From Portulaca oleracea (Eukaryota; Streptophyta; Magnoliopsida; Caryophyllales; Portulacaceae): a stretch of DNA of 64,000 nt. A program made the translations under genes and the position numbers. A model generated the notes under the pieces. The model was not told where the DNA came from, did no database searches, and saw only the letters and a list, made by a program, of their open reading frames with translations. The number at the start of each line of letters is the position of its first letter. Position 1 is the first letter of the stretch. The stretch lies in NCBI GenBank assembly GCA_029582165.1, contig CM055876.1:33611317-33675316 (forward strand), written 5' to 3'. This document shows positions 14,901 to 27,978 of this stretch, one piece after another.

Positions 14901-17900
14901 CGTTGCCACTTTTTTACGAACTGTATTGTATATAATAGATGTTTTGCCAACAACAAGCTAATCTCCCAAGTCCCAACCATCATCAAGCAGCCCGGCTTTT
15001 TACTTGTGGGTGCGTATAGTCACAGATCCATGACTTGAAAGAGGAGGGACACAATAAAATATGAGAATACAAAATATAAGCGACTGATATCATAAGACTA
15101 AACTACATAACTATTACACCTAATCCAGTCGGCCTCAACAAGACCTCAGATAAGTGTAGCTGTTATATGGTCCACCCTGGCGGACAGTGCTCTACCTCCG
15201 CCCAGGCGGGATCAACCAAAATGCCACACAAAATAATAAATCCCAGTGTAAGTCCTGGTTCCGCTTTCATGGGGTCTGGCTGTACGGGCCTTACCTCTGC
15301 AAACATTACCGCCCAACAGACTGAAAGTATGTCATTACTCAGCAACAATCTATTAATCCACTATCAATAACGACCAGCTTGCCCAAAATTAACATTAACC
15401 CAAATTTCTGATCACTAAAAGAGCAGCGTTCAGCTCAACAAAAACTATTCTCGTACACGAGGGCTGGCTTACTAAAAATGTGTCAGCGCTCACTAAAAGC
15501 CCACTTGTGCTCATCAAAAGACATGTAGCTCACCAAAATTACATAACTCACAAAAATCTTCTCAAACGTCGGTGCACTACTCTGGGTAAATTTGGTGAGC
15601 GGAATCTTGGTTTTAGTGAGCCTCATTTGGATGGACAGCAAACCTTTGGTGTCTGAACAATGTTTTTACTGAGCCGATCCCCTAGTCGATGTAAAGCATG
15701 ATCCACCCATGTGAACCATATAATTTGCATTGAACAGTGATACATGATATCATCATTAGATGCATTTCCAAACAAATCATTAGTGGTAGGTAGTTACACA
15801 CTTGCACCATGTATACCTCCACAGCTATGTTATGTGATGCACTACCCTTTTTGTACATAGGCAACATCCAATGTTATTATCAATGAAAGCTTGAGGGCAT
15901 AGTGCTATCATATATGCCCCTTTTTGTACATAGGCAACATCCAATGTTGTCCTTTCAATACATCTTTTGATTACTCACAAAAATTAAAAATTAAAAAAAA
16001 AATCAGTCAAATGTTAATGTACCTGGAAAGAACACGAGAAGGCCTTCTTTGCGCAATGTATCTTTAGGACTAGGAGACAACGTAGGGGATTCCATTTCGC
16101 GTTCCTTCTGAAGGTCACCCTCTTCATCCACGTCTCCAACAATGGCCAAGAAATCTTCACTTCTCACCATGTTTCCAGCAGAGCCTATTAGCACTTGATT
16201 TGCTGGACTTCTTCTGGCATACTGTTCAAGGAAAGGCTCAGCCTCACTGAGGTATATATCAGACCTCAGCTGTCTCGGGCCACACTTCCTTCTTATATAC
16301 ACAGCCCTTCAGACAGCGCAACCAGTCAAATCACAAATGCCACTACAAATAGAGTGACAATGTCCATAGTAGACTAAAAGCTTCTCCTTACCACTCATCC
16401 AGCATTTTGCTCAATTCCTTTTGTTTTGCTGCTGATGTGCCCCAGTTTTTCATTTGTCTGCCAAATATAACAGCAGCAAATCATGTCTCTTTCCAAATCA
16501 AAAGTAGTGAATAGTGAAATGAAGCGCTCAAAAGATGGGGCTTATCAGTACAAACCATTTCATAGTAACAAGTTAAATACACAAGTAAATCAGCACATTT
16601 GATCATTCATCTAATGTCAGTCTTTTTAGCAGGCCTTCTGCCATTGTTGATGTATACCCCAGACATAATGTATTTCAATTAACAAAACAAAGGTATAGCT
16701 AACCTCAGATAGTATGCCCTATAAGCAGCAGGGCCATCTTTGAAAAGTGTCGACAAACCATTCCGAATCAAGAAAGTCCGTATCTGTAAAGGATAAGACA
16801 TCCAGACATATCAGATGTATGCAAAAATACACACTCCAACACCCCACCCAACCCCACCGCACAACCCACCCCCCCCCCCCCAAAAAAAAAAAACAAAAAA
16901 AGAGTCAAGCAAAGAGGATTGAAACAATAAAATAAATTGCAATATTATCTATATCATCCCATTATGCACAGCTAAGTCATTGAGTACGCCATGATTGTTG
17001 GTAGCTAATGAGTTTGTCATTTCAAAACCCTCATTGTCGATTATCCATGGTCATCTTTCATTAATTTCAGTTGAGGTCATCACAAGATTGGATACGATAC
17101 ATTTCCATTGTCATATAAATCAACTAGCTAAATTAGTAAAAAGAATAATGGTTTCGCGTCTCCCATAGGATATGCATCTTTAATCAAAACCTGTCCACCA
17201 ACCTTGTATGTTAAAAATTTCAATTTCACCATCAAATTTGCATCTTCATCAGCAAGTGAATCAGCTCCAACAGCACCACCGTTGCCATTATCACGGTTCA
17301 ATACATCAACACTGTTTTTACCATTTTCGGCTGTGCTCCCCTTGCTTTCTTTGAATAAATTCACATCAACAAAAAAACCTGAGAGAACCATCATCAGCAT
17401 CTTCACAACAGCAATGACATAGATAGTTCATACTCTAACTCAAATGCTCAGCTCAAGTTATCAGATTAATATCCATGACATGTTTCATGCTTTCCCTACC
17501 AAAATTTGCCAAAATATATACAGAGAAACATGAAACTCATCGAAAGAAAAATGTATTCTGTTCCATACATGCTTATTCTGATGACATAGAAATTACCTCT
17601 GTATAGTGGCCATAAGCCAGGATTGTGCCTGAAAACACAACAGAATCTTTTATTAGGACATGTGATGATTTCAAAGGCAAATTGCTAGAAGGATAAAACA
17701 ATATTGCAACTTTTAAGATAACCTCATCTCCTTCTGGTAACGGCGAAATACTGAATCACTGTGCACGTGAATGACCATCTTGTAATAAATATTGTCTTTA
17801 GAAATGGAGCCAATTTTGTGCAAGTTATGATAACATTTAAAGGCAGCAGGGAAGCGCCTATCTTTCATCAATCGTATCACTTCCTGGTGAAGAACAGGGG

Positions 17901-20900
17901 AGAAAAAGGCACAAGTATGAGCATTAAAACTTTGACCGCATTGGTCTGAACATCAGAATAGAGACATGTTAGGGAGCAGAGATAAGCAACTACATTCCTT
18001 TTCCCTAGGTCAGAACATAACAGCTAATTGGGGTCAAACCTGCAATTTACGGGTTGAGTAATCTGCAGGATGTGATTGCAAAAACTTAGTGACCACAGAT
18101 TTATCCGCAGCCCTGGAGTGGGAATCTCCTGCTTCTCTCCCTAACCAATCTACATGGTTAGGACAAAAGGAGGTCCCAACTTCCCTAAGAAGAGCTTTAA
18201 TTTGCTGCACAAAATTTTTAAACAAGTCAGCAAAATAGTGAGTGGCTACCGATATCATACCATAAATTAACCAAGAAAACAGACACATCACCTGCTTCTC
18301 ATCAGACCTATTAGCAGCACAAATTTCACGTAGAGTTGGCCCCAAGTCAATTTCAGCTGCAGAAAAAAAGACAAACATCAATAACATAGAAAGGATCCCA
18401 TTTTGCATCCCATTGAAGGATGAATATGGATATAAAACTGTTTAAAAAATAAAATTATTGCCCATGAATTAAGATTTTTGCTTTGTTAACAAGGGTAACA
18501 TCTAAACTTTTTAGAGCATAAGTTCTCAAGGCATTCCCCCCAAAAAAAAACTTCCCTAGAAGCAAAGATAGAACCCTCCTCTGCCCAGATCAGAAGGGAA
18601 AACGGAATCATAAAACAAGCTTTATTTTGGACCAAATATATTATGTAATCCTGTGAGCAAAGATAGAAAGTTCAGATTAGCATACTTCCTTCAACCGGTG
18701 GAGGAGGATAATCCCTCAAAACTTCCTGCATGTGCCTCGAACTTTCAGGACTCACAACACGAGCAACAAGACCTTCAAGAATTTCACCTTGTACCTTTAT
18801 ATGATCTTTTGACCCTAATAAAAGCAAGACACACATCTTAACCAAGTATATATGATTTTTAACCCTAAAAAACCCATGGTCCCTTAATTTCTTACATGCA
18901 GAATGGACAGAAGTTAAATACCTGGAATACATATATCTGCTACTTCATCCAGTGCCTTGCATACAGGCGTTGCTGTCCCTTCTTCACAAAGAGCATCAAA
19001 TGCCGCAAAAAAAGCTGTCACTGATTTCCTGCATATATAAGTTCACCAAAAGGCAAAATTAAGACCAATCAACTAACCACACAATGATATCAGTAGCCCC
19101 TTTTTGTCAAAAGATGCTGCCAAAGGTGATGTTAAAACTCATCACAGATTATGTACATATAGAAACCTAACAGTAAAAGATCACCATTTTACACATTTTA
19201 TCAACTGTTTTCCTATTTCCAGATCCTGTGACAGTGACACTGACAGCAAAACTTACAGTTATCATGGGACAAGAACAGGCCAAGATCAGGAAATTCAGGA
19301 AAATAAAAGAAACAAAAGATGTAAGAATTAAGGAAAGTTAGAGATCAAGGTAAACAAATAAAAGAAAGAAGGATAAGACTTTAAAAAACATCCTCATTCT
19401 TCTGTACATTCTATCATTTATCTAAGCAACAAAAAACAACACATCACAAAATAAATGCATGTGTACATACAGGAGCATGGTTGAACAGAATAAACTTTTT
19501 TCACTTTATTTTTGGGGGCTGGGCCATCATAAGCAATAAACGAGCAGATACACATACAAAATTAAACTAATCGATAAAAACTGGGGTTAAGTTAGGGAAA
19601 TTAAATATTTAGAGGATGATGATCGTGTGTAAAATAGTAGAATAGAACGAGGATTTTTGGACATAAAAAAAAGTAGGATCGAAAATATGGATCAGGATTT
19701 TAATAACTATGTACACATATCACCTCGTAGAGAATAGCCAGACGTGATTTGTTGGCAGCCGCCATTTCCGACAAAAAGCTATTATTTCTGGGGTAGAATA
19801 AAACTTTGGCTTTCCGGCTCCCAATTCTGTAACAGCTGTCACGACCACTACAAAAAACGACATAAACTTGTGACATCAGAATGCTACACTGCTCTGGATA
19901 GATGTGATAGTTTGCTTAACATTTAATAAGCACCCAGAACCCAACTTTGCTATGTTAGCTGAAAATCCACACTATTTGGATGAAAAGCGTCAATAGTTTT
20001 CAATTACAATCAGGCATTGAATTGCATTGCAAACATGTAAATTTTCCTTTTAAGAGAGAGTATGTGGGCTGGTAGTGAAAGCATGACAATCTGGATAATT
20101 AAGATCACAACAATTATTCAATCATAATCCAGGAGCAGTGAACCTCACCATAATCATCTTTAGGACGCTGCCCATGATCCCCTAATACAGCAGTAACAAG
20201 TTCCATAGATATACACATCTTGTTACTCTGACAAAGCACACATGTTTGTTAGCTCCAAACGCTAGGTAAAAATGCATTCAGGAAACCAGCAACAAAACAG
20301 ATGATAGAACCAAAAACAGAAAGGAAAAAGAAATGAAGAACATTTTGCCAAGAGCAGTAATCAGGATCCCCAGAAATGGAGATAATATTGGCTGCCCAGA
20401 TTTTCCTCTCACAAAACAAAAGGACACAATAGCAGATAACAGGTAGGACGCCACAGTCCAAGCAACCCAGGGAATCAGTGACAGTAAGCTTTTTCTTCTC
20501 CTATGATTAATGCTGAAGTCAAAGAAACATTTTGTTTGGATATGGTAGCCAAATGCATTCACTAAGGGAGATTTGGTCAAAGGAAAACTTTTTCCCCCCC
20601 CCCCCCCGCCCCAAAAAAAAAAAAAAAAACTTTGGGAATGGATTTTTGTATCAAAGTTCCAGCATTCGATGCAAGGTAATGATTACTGGATAATATATAC
20701 AGACTATTTGACCCTTTCTACACCGAGACTGTAGACATAAAATGAGAGGTGGAAGCAGTGGCGGATCCAGGGTTCAACTTCAGTGGAGTCAACAACGATT
20801 TGTTAAAAAAATTAAAATTTAGCGGTACTAAAAAGCTTAAATGCAACTAAAATAGAGAATTTAATATTAATCATGAAAATGGTGTTGTATGGCGGCGGCG

Positions 20901-23900
20901 ATGTGGTGGGTTCGGCGGCAGACTGCTGGTGACTGAGTGTTTAAGTCGGATGGTGGCTGACTGGCTGTTGACAGGGGTTGAGACTTGAGAGAAAATGAGA
21001 AATAGGGTTACTACTGGGTTGGAACTGGAAGAAGAAACTGAGCGTGCATCTGTCTGTCATTGTCCCGAGCTAAAATAAAATAGAAGGGGGTTTGGGGAAA
21101 AAAAATACAAAAACAACTTCAGTCAATCTTCGAACTAAATGAAAAGAAGCCACCTTTCCATTTCTACATTTCAGCGGATGCAAATTGTATATATGTATTG
21201 TTTTTTTGTTTTTTTTTCAAACACTGATTTTTTTCCCCAAAATTCCAGTGGAGTCAGTTGACTCCACTGCTTCTACACTGGATCCGCCTCTGGGTGGAAG
21301 GTACACAGTGCTCAGCAAAGTGAGAGAGGGAGAAGGCACAAGGAACAAATGATGAATTCTGGGCACTGGGCTTGAATGGTTGGAGCCCTGGGAGATATTG
21401 AAGCCCACATATCAAATTCTGGATGGGCATAGATTAGTGTCATTTCTCCATGAGCAGATGTGCGCCACCCCCCCCCCCCCCCCAACCCCCCCTCCTCCTC
21501 CTCTCTTTGCTCAGAATGGTAAGGAGGTTATATTAGAGAAATAAACAAAATACAAAGTTTGGCAAGAGCTAACTTGCAGACGAACTCTTGTCAACTACTG
21601 CTAGACTGTATAGCATGCTACCATTGTAGCTAACCTGCCAAACCATACTACAACCCCCATCCTGTGTTCATGATAATTGATAAGAAAGAACATATTTCTT
21701 GAAAATCAACTCATTGTCAATCAAACTTCATGCTCTGAGCTTTCTCATTCCACATAGAGCATTGACCTTAGGATCACAAGTGATTGTGTTTTATCCCTGC
21801 AGGACCTTGGCAAGACTGGTGATTAAAAGTTGTCTACTGTAGTCCTGTTGTTTCCCAAACTCAGGCGCTTTGTTACTCACAAGTTACATCATCATTTCTT
21901 GGGCTTGGTGATGTGTCTGGGGTGTGAGACCTAGTGGCAGAATCCAACATGGATATGAAAGGAAGTACATGAGGCCCCAGACGTCTCATGAAAGTATACC
22001 TTAGAAAGGCCTATGACTATCCACCGGATCATCCCTGATGAAATTAGACATAGTGGCAGAATTTGCAGAGCCTAACATTAACCCACTCCCTCTCCTTGAC
22101 ATTTAGGCAGTTGGAGGTGAAGTACAAATGCTTAGAGGGTCATAATAATCAAACCTATCAAAGCCTACCCTACTTGTAACCACTTCCTTCCCAGGTGGTA
22201 TACTACACATCTCCGCCTTTTAACTTCCTTCGTTATCACTTCACTAGCAGGATCAAACCTAATGGCTAAAAGATCACCCTGATGGGTCTATTCCAGTCTT
22301 CTTTTAACCGTATGTATTCAACAAAGTCTGAGCTCTTCGAAATCGAGCTTTAACATTAAAGAGATCAAATTTCATGACCACAACACATAGATGTTTGGCA
22401 AGTTCAAATTCTCACAATTTTAGCCAATAAGGAACTATATTCATCTTAATGGAAAGGAAAATTGGATTGTAGTAAGCTGAACTATAGGGGTTGGGAGAAT
22501 GGTAGGCTGAACTTTAGAAATGTATCACAGTCAGTCAGTTGAACTATTGGGCCCTTCGGCTTCAGTGCACCACCACCGAGTCAGTCCAAGCTGAACGATA
22601 TTTCAGACTACAACAATCCAATATATGATGGTTTGGAACACTATACCCCCAATATATTATAGTTTGGAATACTTCAAGCCAATATATGATAGTTTGGACT
22701 ACTACAATCCATTCAAATTTGGGATCACTACAATACAAGTGTCACATAAGAAAACAACCTTCCTACGATGCCACGTAGGGAAATCTGGTGTCGGTACACT
22801 GAAATCCAACGGTTCAACAGTTCAGCTGCCTGCAATACATTTCTAGAGTTCGGCTTACCATTTTGGCCACCCGTATAGTTCAACTTCTACAATCAAATTT
22901 CCTCATAAAATTCCAAGCTCCTCCATCAATTGGCCATCATCTCCACCTCCAGGAATAAAAACACAGAGTTCCTAGGTAGAATGACCCCCACAATTACATT
23001 ACTCTATTTGATTTCCACACTATACTGATGTCCGCTCCTCATCTTTAGCCATGACCAACAAAATCCATCACAACATACCACTCCCCAAAGAGGCTTTAGA
23101 AAAAATTGACATCTGCCTTAAGCCAAATCCCAAGCCTGCCACCTAAAAAGCCTACAAATTTCACATCTTCCTTTTCCTCTCCTCTTTCTATTTAGACTGT
23201 CATCTACATATAATTCCTTCTCTACCCTCTCAACAAAGCCTCCACTTTTCTCAGAAATGGCAAAGCAAGATATATCAACTATTAACCATTTTAAAAGCAA
23301 CACCTACAAGCAAAGAAACCTTCCTTATACAAAAACTAAGCAGACAAGCATCATGTTTTTTCAATACAAATATTTGAAATCAAAACAAGATGTACCAAAC
23401 TTGTTATACACCTTCCACAGTAAGAGTGTAAGACATAGCATTCGTCCACCACCAAATAATTAGAAAAGCATTATTCAATGGACCTTAAAGAACAAGTAAG
23501 CAGCTCAGAATTTTCAACTACAAATTGAGAAAAACAAAAAGTTATTTTTATAGACATAAGAACGGTATATAAACCAAGCCAAACAGCTAAGAGCCACCAA
23601 AGGTTAGTCAGTCAAAAATACATCCAATTAATGAGTCCATAATATTTTGACTTTTATCATGTCATCATTAATCAATGACCGTTACCTCAAGATAGTCATT
23701 GAATTCAGCTTGCTTTTTACATGCTTGAGCACCCCAAGCCTCACGAAACATCCGTCCAAGAACAAAAACACCAACAGCGGTGTATCTGCACCAGTAAAGT
23801 ACTTCTGCATAAGTATATCATAATTGATGACAGTCCCATGAAGCTATCTCAGTCCAAGCAAGTTGCCCTGAGGGAACAGCAGTCTCAGATCGAGAATGAA

Positions 23901-26900
23901 AAAAAAAATAAAGAAAGAAAAAAAGCTCACACAGGGGTCTAAAAGCTTTTCAGTCAAGAAATACCTAATCCATGACATTACAAATAACGATGCCTTTATC
24001 TTAAGTGTAGGACCTTCCAGAATTTCAATAAAGAAAGCCAGTCACAGCCTATAGGTTTTTATAACACCACATTGTGACATACCCTAACTGTTTTCGGAAC
24101 CAGGAAGACAATGGTGATAAAGAGCAACACCAAAGTTGCTAATGTCAAAGATCAGAAATAAGTTGCAATATCACGGACAACCTAATCTCACTAAACCCCC
24201 ATCTACAATGCAAAACCTCCTATAGAGAGCTGAACAGAAAGAAAGAAAGAAAGAAAGAAAGAAATAACTAAGGAAACAGAAGTAATGGAAAAAAGTATCT
24301 GTGACATAAAAATAAGGAACTATTAGAAATGAAGGACACATCATTCATCCATGGGGCATGGATTATAAAAGAATATATCATATGAAATTTGAAACACAAA
24401 AAGCACTGGAAATCAGAAAGTGAAGAGCAGATGTGGGCACAATCAGAAGAGCGTTCCACCAGTTGTTGTAACTCTCTCCCACAGATATCAGTATCAACAT
24501 TACTGGCAAGGTCAGCTAAAATACTATGACTGCACACTCACTCCATGCTTGTCTCTCCCACTATAGAGCCGAAATTTAAAAAAAAAAAAACAGTAAACCA
24601 AAAATGCTTACTATCCAAGTGATTTAAAGATCAACGTCCAGAGATCAAAAGCAATCCCCGTTCACTTTCTAGTACAAAATGGATAATAGAACGAGACAAA
24701 ATATCAAGATGGAAAAAAAGGAACAAGAATTTGTGATCAAACATAATAAAAAAGATAAAGCAAGTGCATACATATTGCCAAAACTGTTTTTAGCATATGC
24801 TCCACCTTCATTGCCCGCATACATAAAAAGAGACCCAGAGTGTTTAAGGGTTACCTGCATTAACGAAGAATCAGATGCTTGAGGGAGTAGTCCATATATT
24901 AAAACCAAATTGTTAACACTAGCAATCCTAGATTCACTGGCTGTAAACAGCAAGAAGAAAGAGAAAGAATAGAAAGAATTCATTTCATACCTCCACAGTG
25001 GCAAGGCCTCTGGACACCATTTCAATCATCCTTGTTCGAATCTGAAAGAAAGTTGCAAGAAAAATTATTAGCACTAAGGCATGAGGGTAAGAAGCTCTGC
25101 AAAAAGACAGATCTAGAAAATTATAGATGGACAGGTTTTGAAAAATTCCAGACCTAAATTGGAACAATCCACAAATATCCACCATTTCAATGCATTTGGC
25201 CATTTGGGAATCTCACACATAATTCCAGGGGAGACCAGGTGAATAAATAGAAAACTACAGGATATGTTGCCCTAAAACTCCTAATTACCAAGTTAAACAT
25301 TGTCGCCTAGTAAACCCATTGCATCTAATGATGCTGCAATCAAGTAAAACAGAGTTTACGAGGATCGTAAATAGATGAATACCTCCTGATCAGACTTCTC
25401 ATTTTCAAATTTTGGATAAAAGGTAGCCCTTACTTGGGCATGAGAATAAGTGTTGTTATCAACAGTGAAGTTCTCCAATAGTTTCCCTCTGAATAATGCC
25501 TCCAAAGATGCACCAGCTCCACTTCTTTCACGTACACCAACTTCACTTAACTTCTGCTCACCCACAACCTGCTCCGCAGAAGCTGTCGTCACACCACCCA
25601 AAGTCCCATAGGACTTGGGTTTCCAAACAACTTTCTGCCCAGGAACTGCAGTCTGGCTTTGCAATACAGCACCCCCAAATTGCATTGGTGAAACTGGAGG
25701 ATGGGCTTGCCCACTTTGCTGTTCTACTACACTTAATCCACGAAGTGCGTCAGTGACACCTTCAACCCCATCTACTGATGTGCCTTTAGCAACTGAGGAT
25801 GATGCAGCAGGAGTGGACTTAACTTGCCACCTTTCCTCTTTGTTTCTTCCACCCCTCCCCTGCAAATTTGGAATTAGGAGACCCAAAACCCAAAAAACAC
25901 CCAACTTATAAGCAGGCATTCATGCAAATAAAAAACAATGATGTGAGGCAACCATCAACTCCATACAACCATGATCATATACATGCTAATACATTACATT
26001 ATTTATCAAATTCCAAATTCACAACGTTTTCCAAATAATAGTGATGCTTGGCTGTCAATCCCCAGTATCTGAATTTATTAGTGAAAAATCAAGTTCCAGA
26101 ATCAACAGCCTTCTTCTCCTGAAGTTCAGGACTATAACTGATACATAGCAAATTAAAAACCCAACAAACGCCAGCCTTTGTGGATGCAACAATTCCACTG
26201 AACAGAACAAGGTCAAACACATTTTCATTCAACATAATAAACACACAATTAGCAAGATAAGCACATTGCTTAAACAGAAGAACCTCCTATCAAAATATTT
26301 ATGTGTGGAAACAAAAGAAAAAAGGGGAATAAATAGTTTTCATATCCTGAAGCGCACAATTAAAATTATACACACAGATATACAAGTAGAACTAGAAGTG
26401 CAAGCAAAAGCACTTTCCAAACTCCATAAAAAGATTCCAGTTCAAAGTCAAAACACATATTCTTATCAAAGCATATTGCACTAAACTTCAAAACCTCTGA
26501 TCAAAGAATTTCAACATCAAAAAAAAGAACAGAGAATAGACAATTTTCATCTCCTGGAGCTCACGGTTAAACTGAACCACACAAATATACAAGTATAGCA
26601 AGCAACGGCACTTTCCAAACCCCCTAAAAAGATTCCAGACAAACTCAAACACAATCTCAATCAACACAATGACAGCATACATAACCCAAAAGCGAAATAG
26701 GCATAATCGCAACAGCCTCAAACATGATCAAACAAGAAGTTGGACAATAAAACAGCAATTCGAACAGACAATTGGAGAAAGAGAAATGGAAGCAAAATAG
26801 GCACAATCGCCACAGCCTCAACCATCATCAATCAACAATGATTTAGAAAATACAACAGCAATTTCAACTGACTTTTTTTTTTGTGAAAAAGGTAAGAACA

Positions 26901-27978
26901 AGTCCTCTCAGAATTTCAACTGACAATTTTATCGAATGTCTTCTAAGAGACAAATTTCAACTGACAATTAGAGAAAGAGAAATAGAAGCAAAACAGGCAC
27001 AATTGCAACAGCCTCAAACATGATCAATCGACAATAAGTTAGAAAATAAAACAGCAATTTCAACTGACGATTGGAGAAAGAGAAATAGAAGCAAAATAGC
27101 ACATCGCCACAGCCTCAACCATCACCAATCACCAATAAGTAGACAATAAAACTGCAATTTCAACTGGCAATTGGAGAAAAAGAAATGGAAGCAAAATAGG
27201 CACAATCGCAACAGCCTCAAACATCATGAATCAACAATAAATTAGAAAATATCGTTCCATTTTCATCAGGAGGAGCAATTTCAACTGACTTTTTTTTTGT
27301 GTGTGAAAGAAAGTACGAACAAGTCCCCTCAGAATTTCAACTGACAATTGGAGAAAGAGAAATGGAAGCAAAATAGCCACAATCGCCACAGCCTCAAACA
27401 TGATCAATCAACAATAAGTTAGAATAAGTAAAACAGCTATTTCAACTGACAATTGGTGAAACAGAAATGGAAGCAAAGCAGGCACAATCGCAACAGCCTC
27501 AAACATGATCATTCAACAATGAATTAGAAAATACAACGACAATTTCAACTAACAATTGGCGAAAGAGAAATGGAGGCAAAACAGGCACAATCGCAACAGG
27601 CTCAAACATCATCAATCAAACAATAAGTTACAAAACAAAACAGCAATTTCAACTGACATTGGAGAAAGCAAGAGAGGCACGATCGCAACAGCCTCAAACA
27701 TGATCAAACAACAATAAGTTACAAATCAAAACAGCAATTTCAATTGAGAAATGGAAACGTACTCTTCCCCGCGGCATGATTGAGCGAGAGACGGATGAAG
27801 ACTCCGGTGATCGAAGGGAGAGAAACCTCCGATGAAGATGAAGATGAAGATGAATATGATGATGATGATGATGAGAGAAGAAACGAGAGAAGAATCTGGA
27901 ATGGGAGGTTGAAGATGAAGGAGGAGAGAGAGAGTGAGTGAGAGTGAGAAGCGTAGTGAGTCGTCGAGGTGCAGACAT
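8374..27978 (-). CDS. RNL: Plant tRNA ligase (ligase, polynucleotide kinase and cyclic phosphodiesterase domains), 27 exons
   Basis: Joins tRNA exon halves after intron removal, and in plants also acts in bZIP60 mRNA splicing biology. Exons: 27978-27763, 25859-25383, 25041-24991, 24854-24772, 23785-23686, 20227-20149, 19847-19724, 19028-18922, 18814-18686, 18356-18292, 18204-18040, 17883-17723, 17628-17597, 17378-17203, 16783-16704, 16457-16392, 16306-16023, 14827-14720, 14180-14083, 13215-13155, 12366-12290, 12178-12107, 11254-11178, 10456-10376, 9982-9880, 9288-9130, 8766-8374. They sum to 3624 nt (1207 residues) with consistent phases. Domains: adenylyltransferase with the TLKHSGS lysine (Lys252), kinase P-loop GIPGCAKS (Lys805), and 2H phosphodiesterase motifs HVTL (His1102) and HVTLW (His1163). 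A second in-frame ATG at 27777 gives an 1140-residue form. The leader before it is rich in Ser, Arg and His, like an organelle targeting peptide. Confidence 0.95.
11542..12024. repeat. Cluster of poly-G, poly-C and GA tracts in tRNA ligase intron 22
   Basis: A run of 14 G at 11542-11555, 12 C at 11872-11883, a GA dinucleotide repeat at about 11901-11943 and 11 G at 12014-12024. All lie in the intron between exons 22 and 23. Confidence 0.85.
13605..13890. repeat. Tandem duplication of a roughly 135-bp unit with poly-G starts
   Basis: Two copies, near 13613-13748 and 13749-13890, each begin with a G run (11 and 16 G). Each continues through TCTAGA, a GGCAGCCTTCC word, GCACATGAGTGCATGAA, an A run and CATTTTGAAAACCATTTGGA. 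They lie in an intron of the tRNA ligase gene. A related fragment (CCTTCCCCGATACATAAGGG with TGCATGAA) occurs near 36116-36145. Confidence 0.75.
14630..14700. repeat. Fragment of a Mutator-like terminus in a tRNA ligase intron
   Basis: GGGAAATTGGATTATAATAA after a TA run resembles the termini at 22456 and near 62935. No partner end is seen nearby, so it is probably a remnant. It sits close to exon 18. Confidence 0.3.
15849..15950. repeat. Short direct duplication in a tRNA ligase intron
   Basis: The word TTTGTACATAGGCAACATCC followed by AATGTT occurs at about 15849 and again at about 15922, separated by about 70 bp. Confidence 0.7.
16869..16881. repeat. Poly-C tract in a tRNA ligase intron
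   Basis: Thirteen consecutive C followed directly by an A-rich run, in the intron between exons 14 and 15. Confidence 0.9.
20594..20607. repeat. Poly-C tract in a tRNA ligase intron
   Basis: Fourteen consecutive C followed by an A run. A further 16-C tract is at 21468-21483 in the same intron, flanking the hAT element. Confidence 0.9.
20756..21292. mobile_element. hAT-type non-autonomous element with 8-bp target duplication
   Basis: A 537-bp element in the tRNA ligase intron between exons 5 and 6. The left end reads CAGTGGCGGATCCAG, the right end is its near-perfect inverse (CTGGATCCGCCTCTG), and both sides carry the 8-bp direct repeat GGTGGAAG (20748-20755 and 21293-21300). CAGNGGCGGA termini with 8-bp duplications are typical of Tip100-like hAT transposons. 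A second inverted pair, CAGTGGAGTC/TGACTCCACTGC, lies just inside the right end. There is no transposase ORF. Confidence 0.92.
22456..22902. mobile_element. Mutator-like MITE in a tRNA ligase intron
   Basis: Imperfect terminal inverted repeats of about 33 bp: the left starts GGAAAATTGGATTGTAG and the right, read inversely, starts GGAAATTTGATTGTAG; both go on to GTTGAACTATA-like or GCTGAACTATA words. The interior has three CAATATATGATGGTTTGG-like short repeats at 22618-22700. I found no clear target duplication, so it is probably old. Confidence 0.6.
24236..24264. repeat. GAAA microsatellite in a tRNA ligase intron
   Basis: About seven GAAA units in the intron between exons 4 and 5. Confidence 0.85.
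26680..27750. repeat. Minisatellite of about nine roughly 100-bp units in tRNA ligase intron 1
   Basis: The unit contains TTTCAACTGACAATTGGAGA, AAGAGAAATGGAAGCAAAA, GGCACAATCGCAACAGCCTC and AACATGATCAATCAACAATA. It starts recur near 26685, 26768, 26960, 27070, 27166, 27345, 27448, 27551 and 27653. Two units are separated by inserts that share a run of T plus an AACAAGTC-CTCAGAATTTC block (near 26872 and 27290). The array abuts exon 1: its last unit ends about 15 bp from the splice donor. Confidence 0.85.
27777..27978 (-). other. Putative targeting leader and alternative start of the tRNA ligase
   Basis: This 67-codon leader lies between the first in-frame ATG (27978) and the second (27775-27777, MPRGR). 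It is rich in Ser, Arg, Leu and His, and nearly free of acidic residues; a His-rich run is encoded by a GAT/ATG-type trinucleotide repeat. The first ATG has a poor context (T at -3, T at +4), and an out-of-frame ATG lies 7 nt upstream at 27985. The second ATG has A at -3. Leaky scanning giving organellar and nuclear/cytosolic forms is an inference; multi-compartment targeting of plant tRNA ligase is established knowledge. Confidence 0.6.

Noticed and set aside
15160..15340. Possible SINE (TGGTCCACCCTGG..., GTACGGGCCTTACCTCTGC)
   Set aside because: Resembles plant SINE tails, but I could not place A and B boxes, a tail or target duplications, so not listed as a feature.
25496..25911. Two plus-strand open frames of 86 and 98 codons
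   Set aside because: They are antisense to tRNA ligase exon 2.
26680..27750. Regularly spaced repeats that could suggest a CRISPR array
   Set aside because: Whole units repeat with no unique spacers, and the locus is a plant intron; it is a minisatellite.
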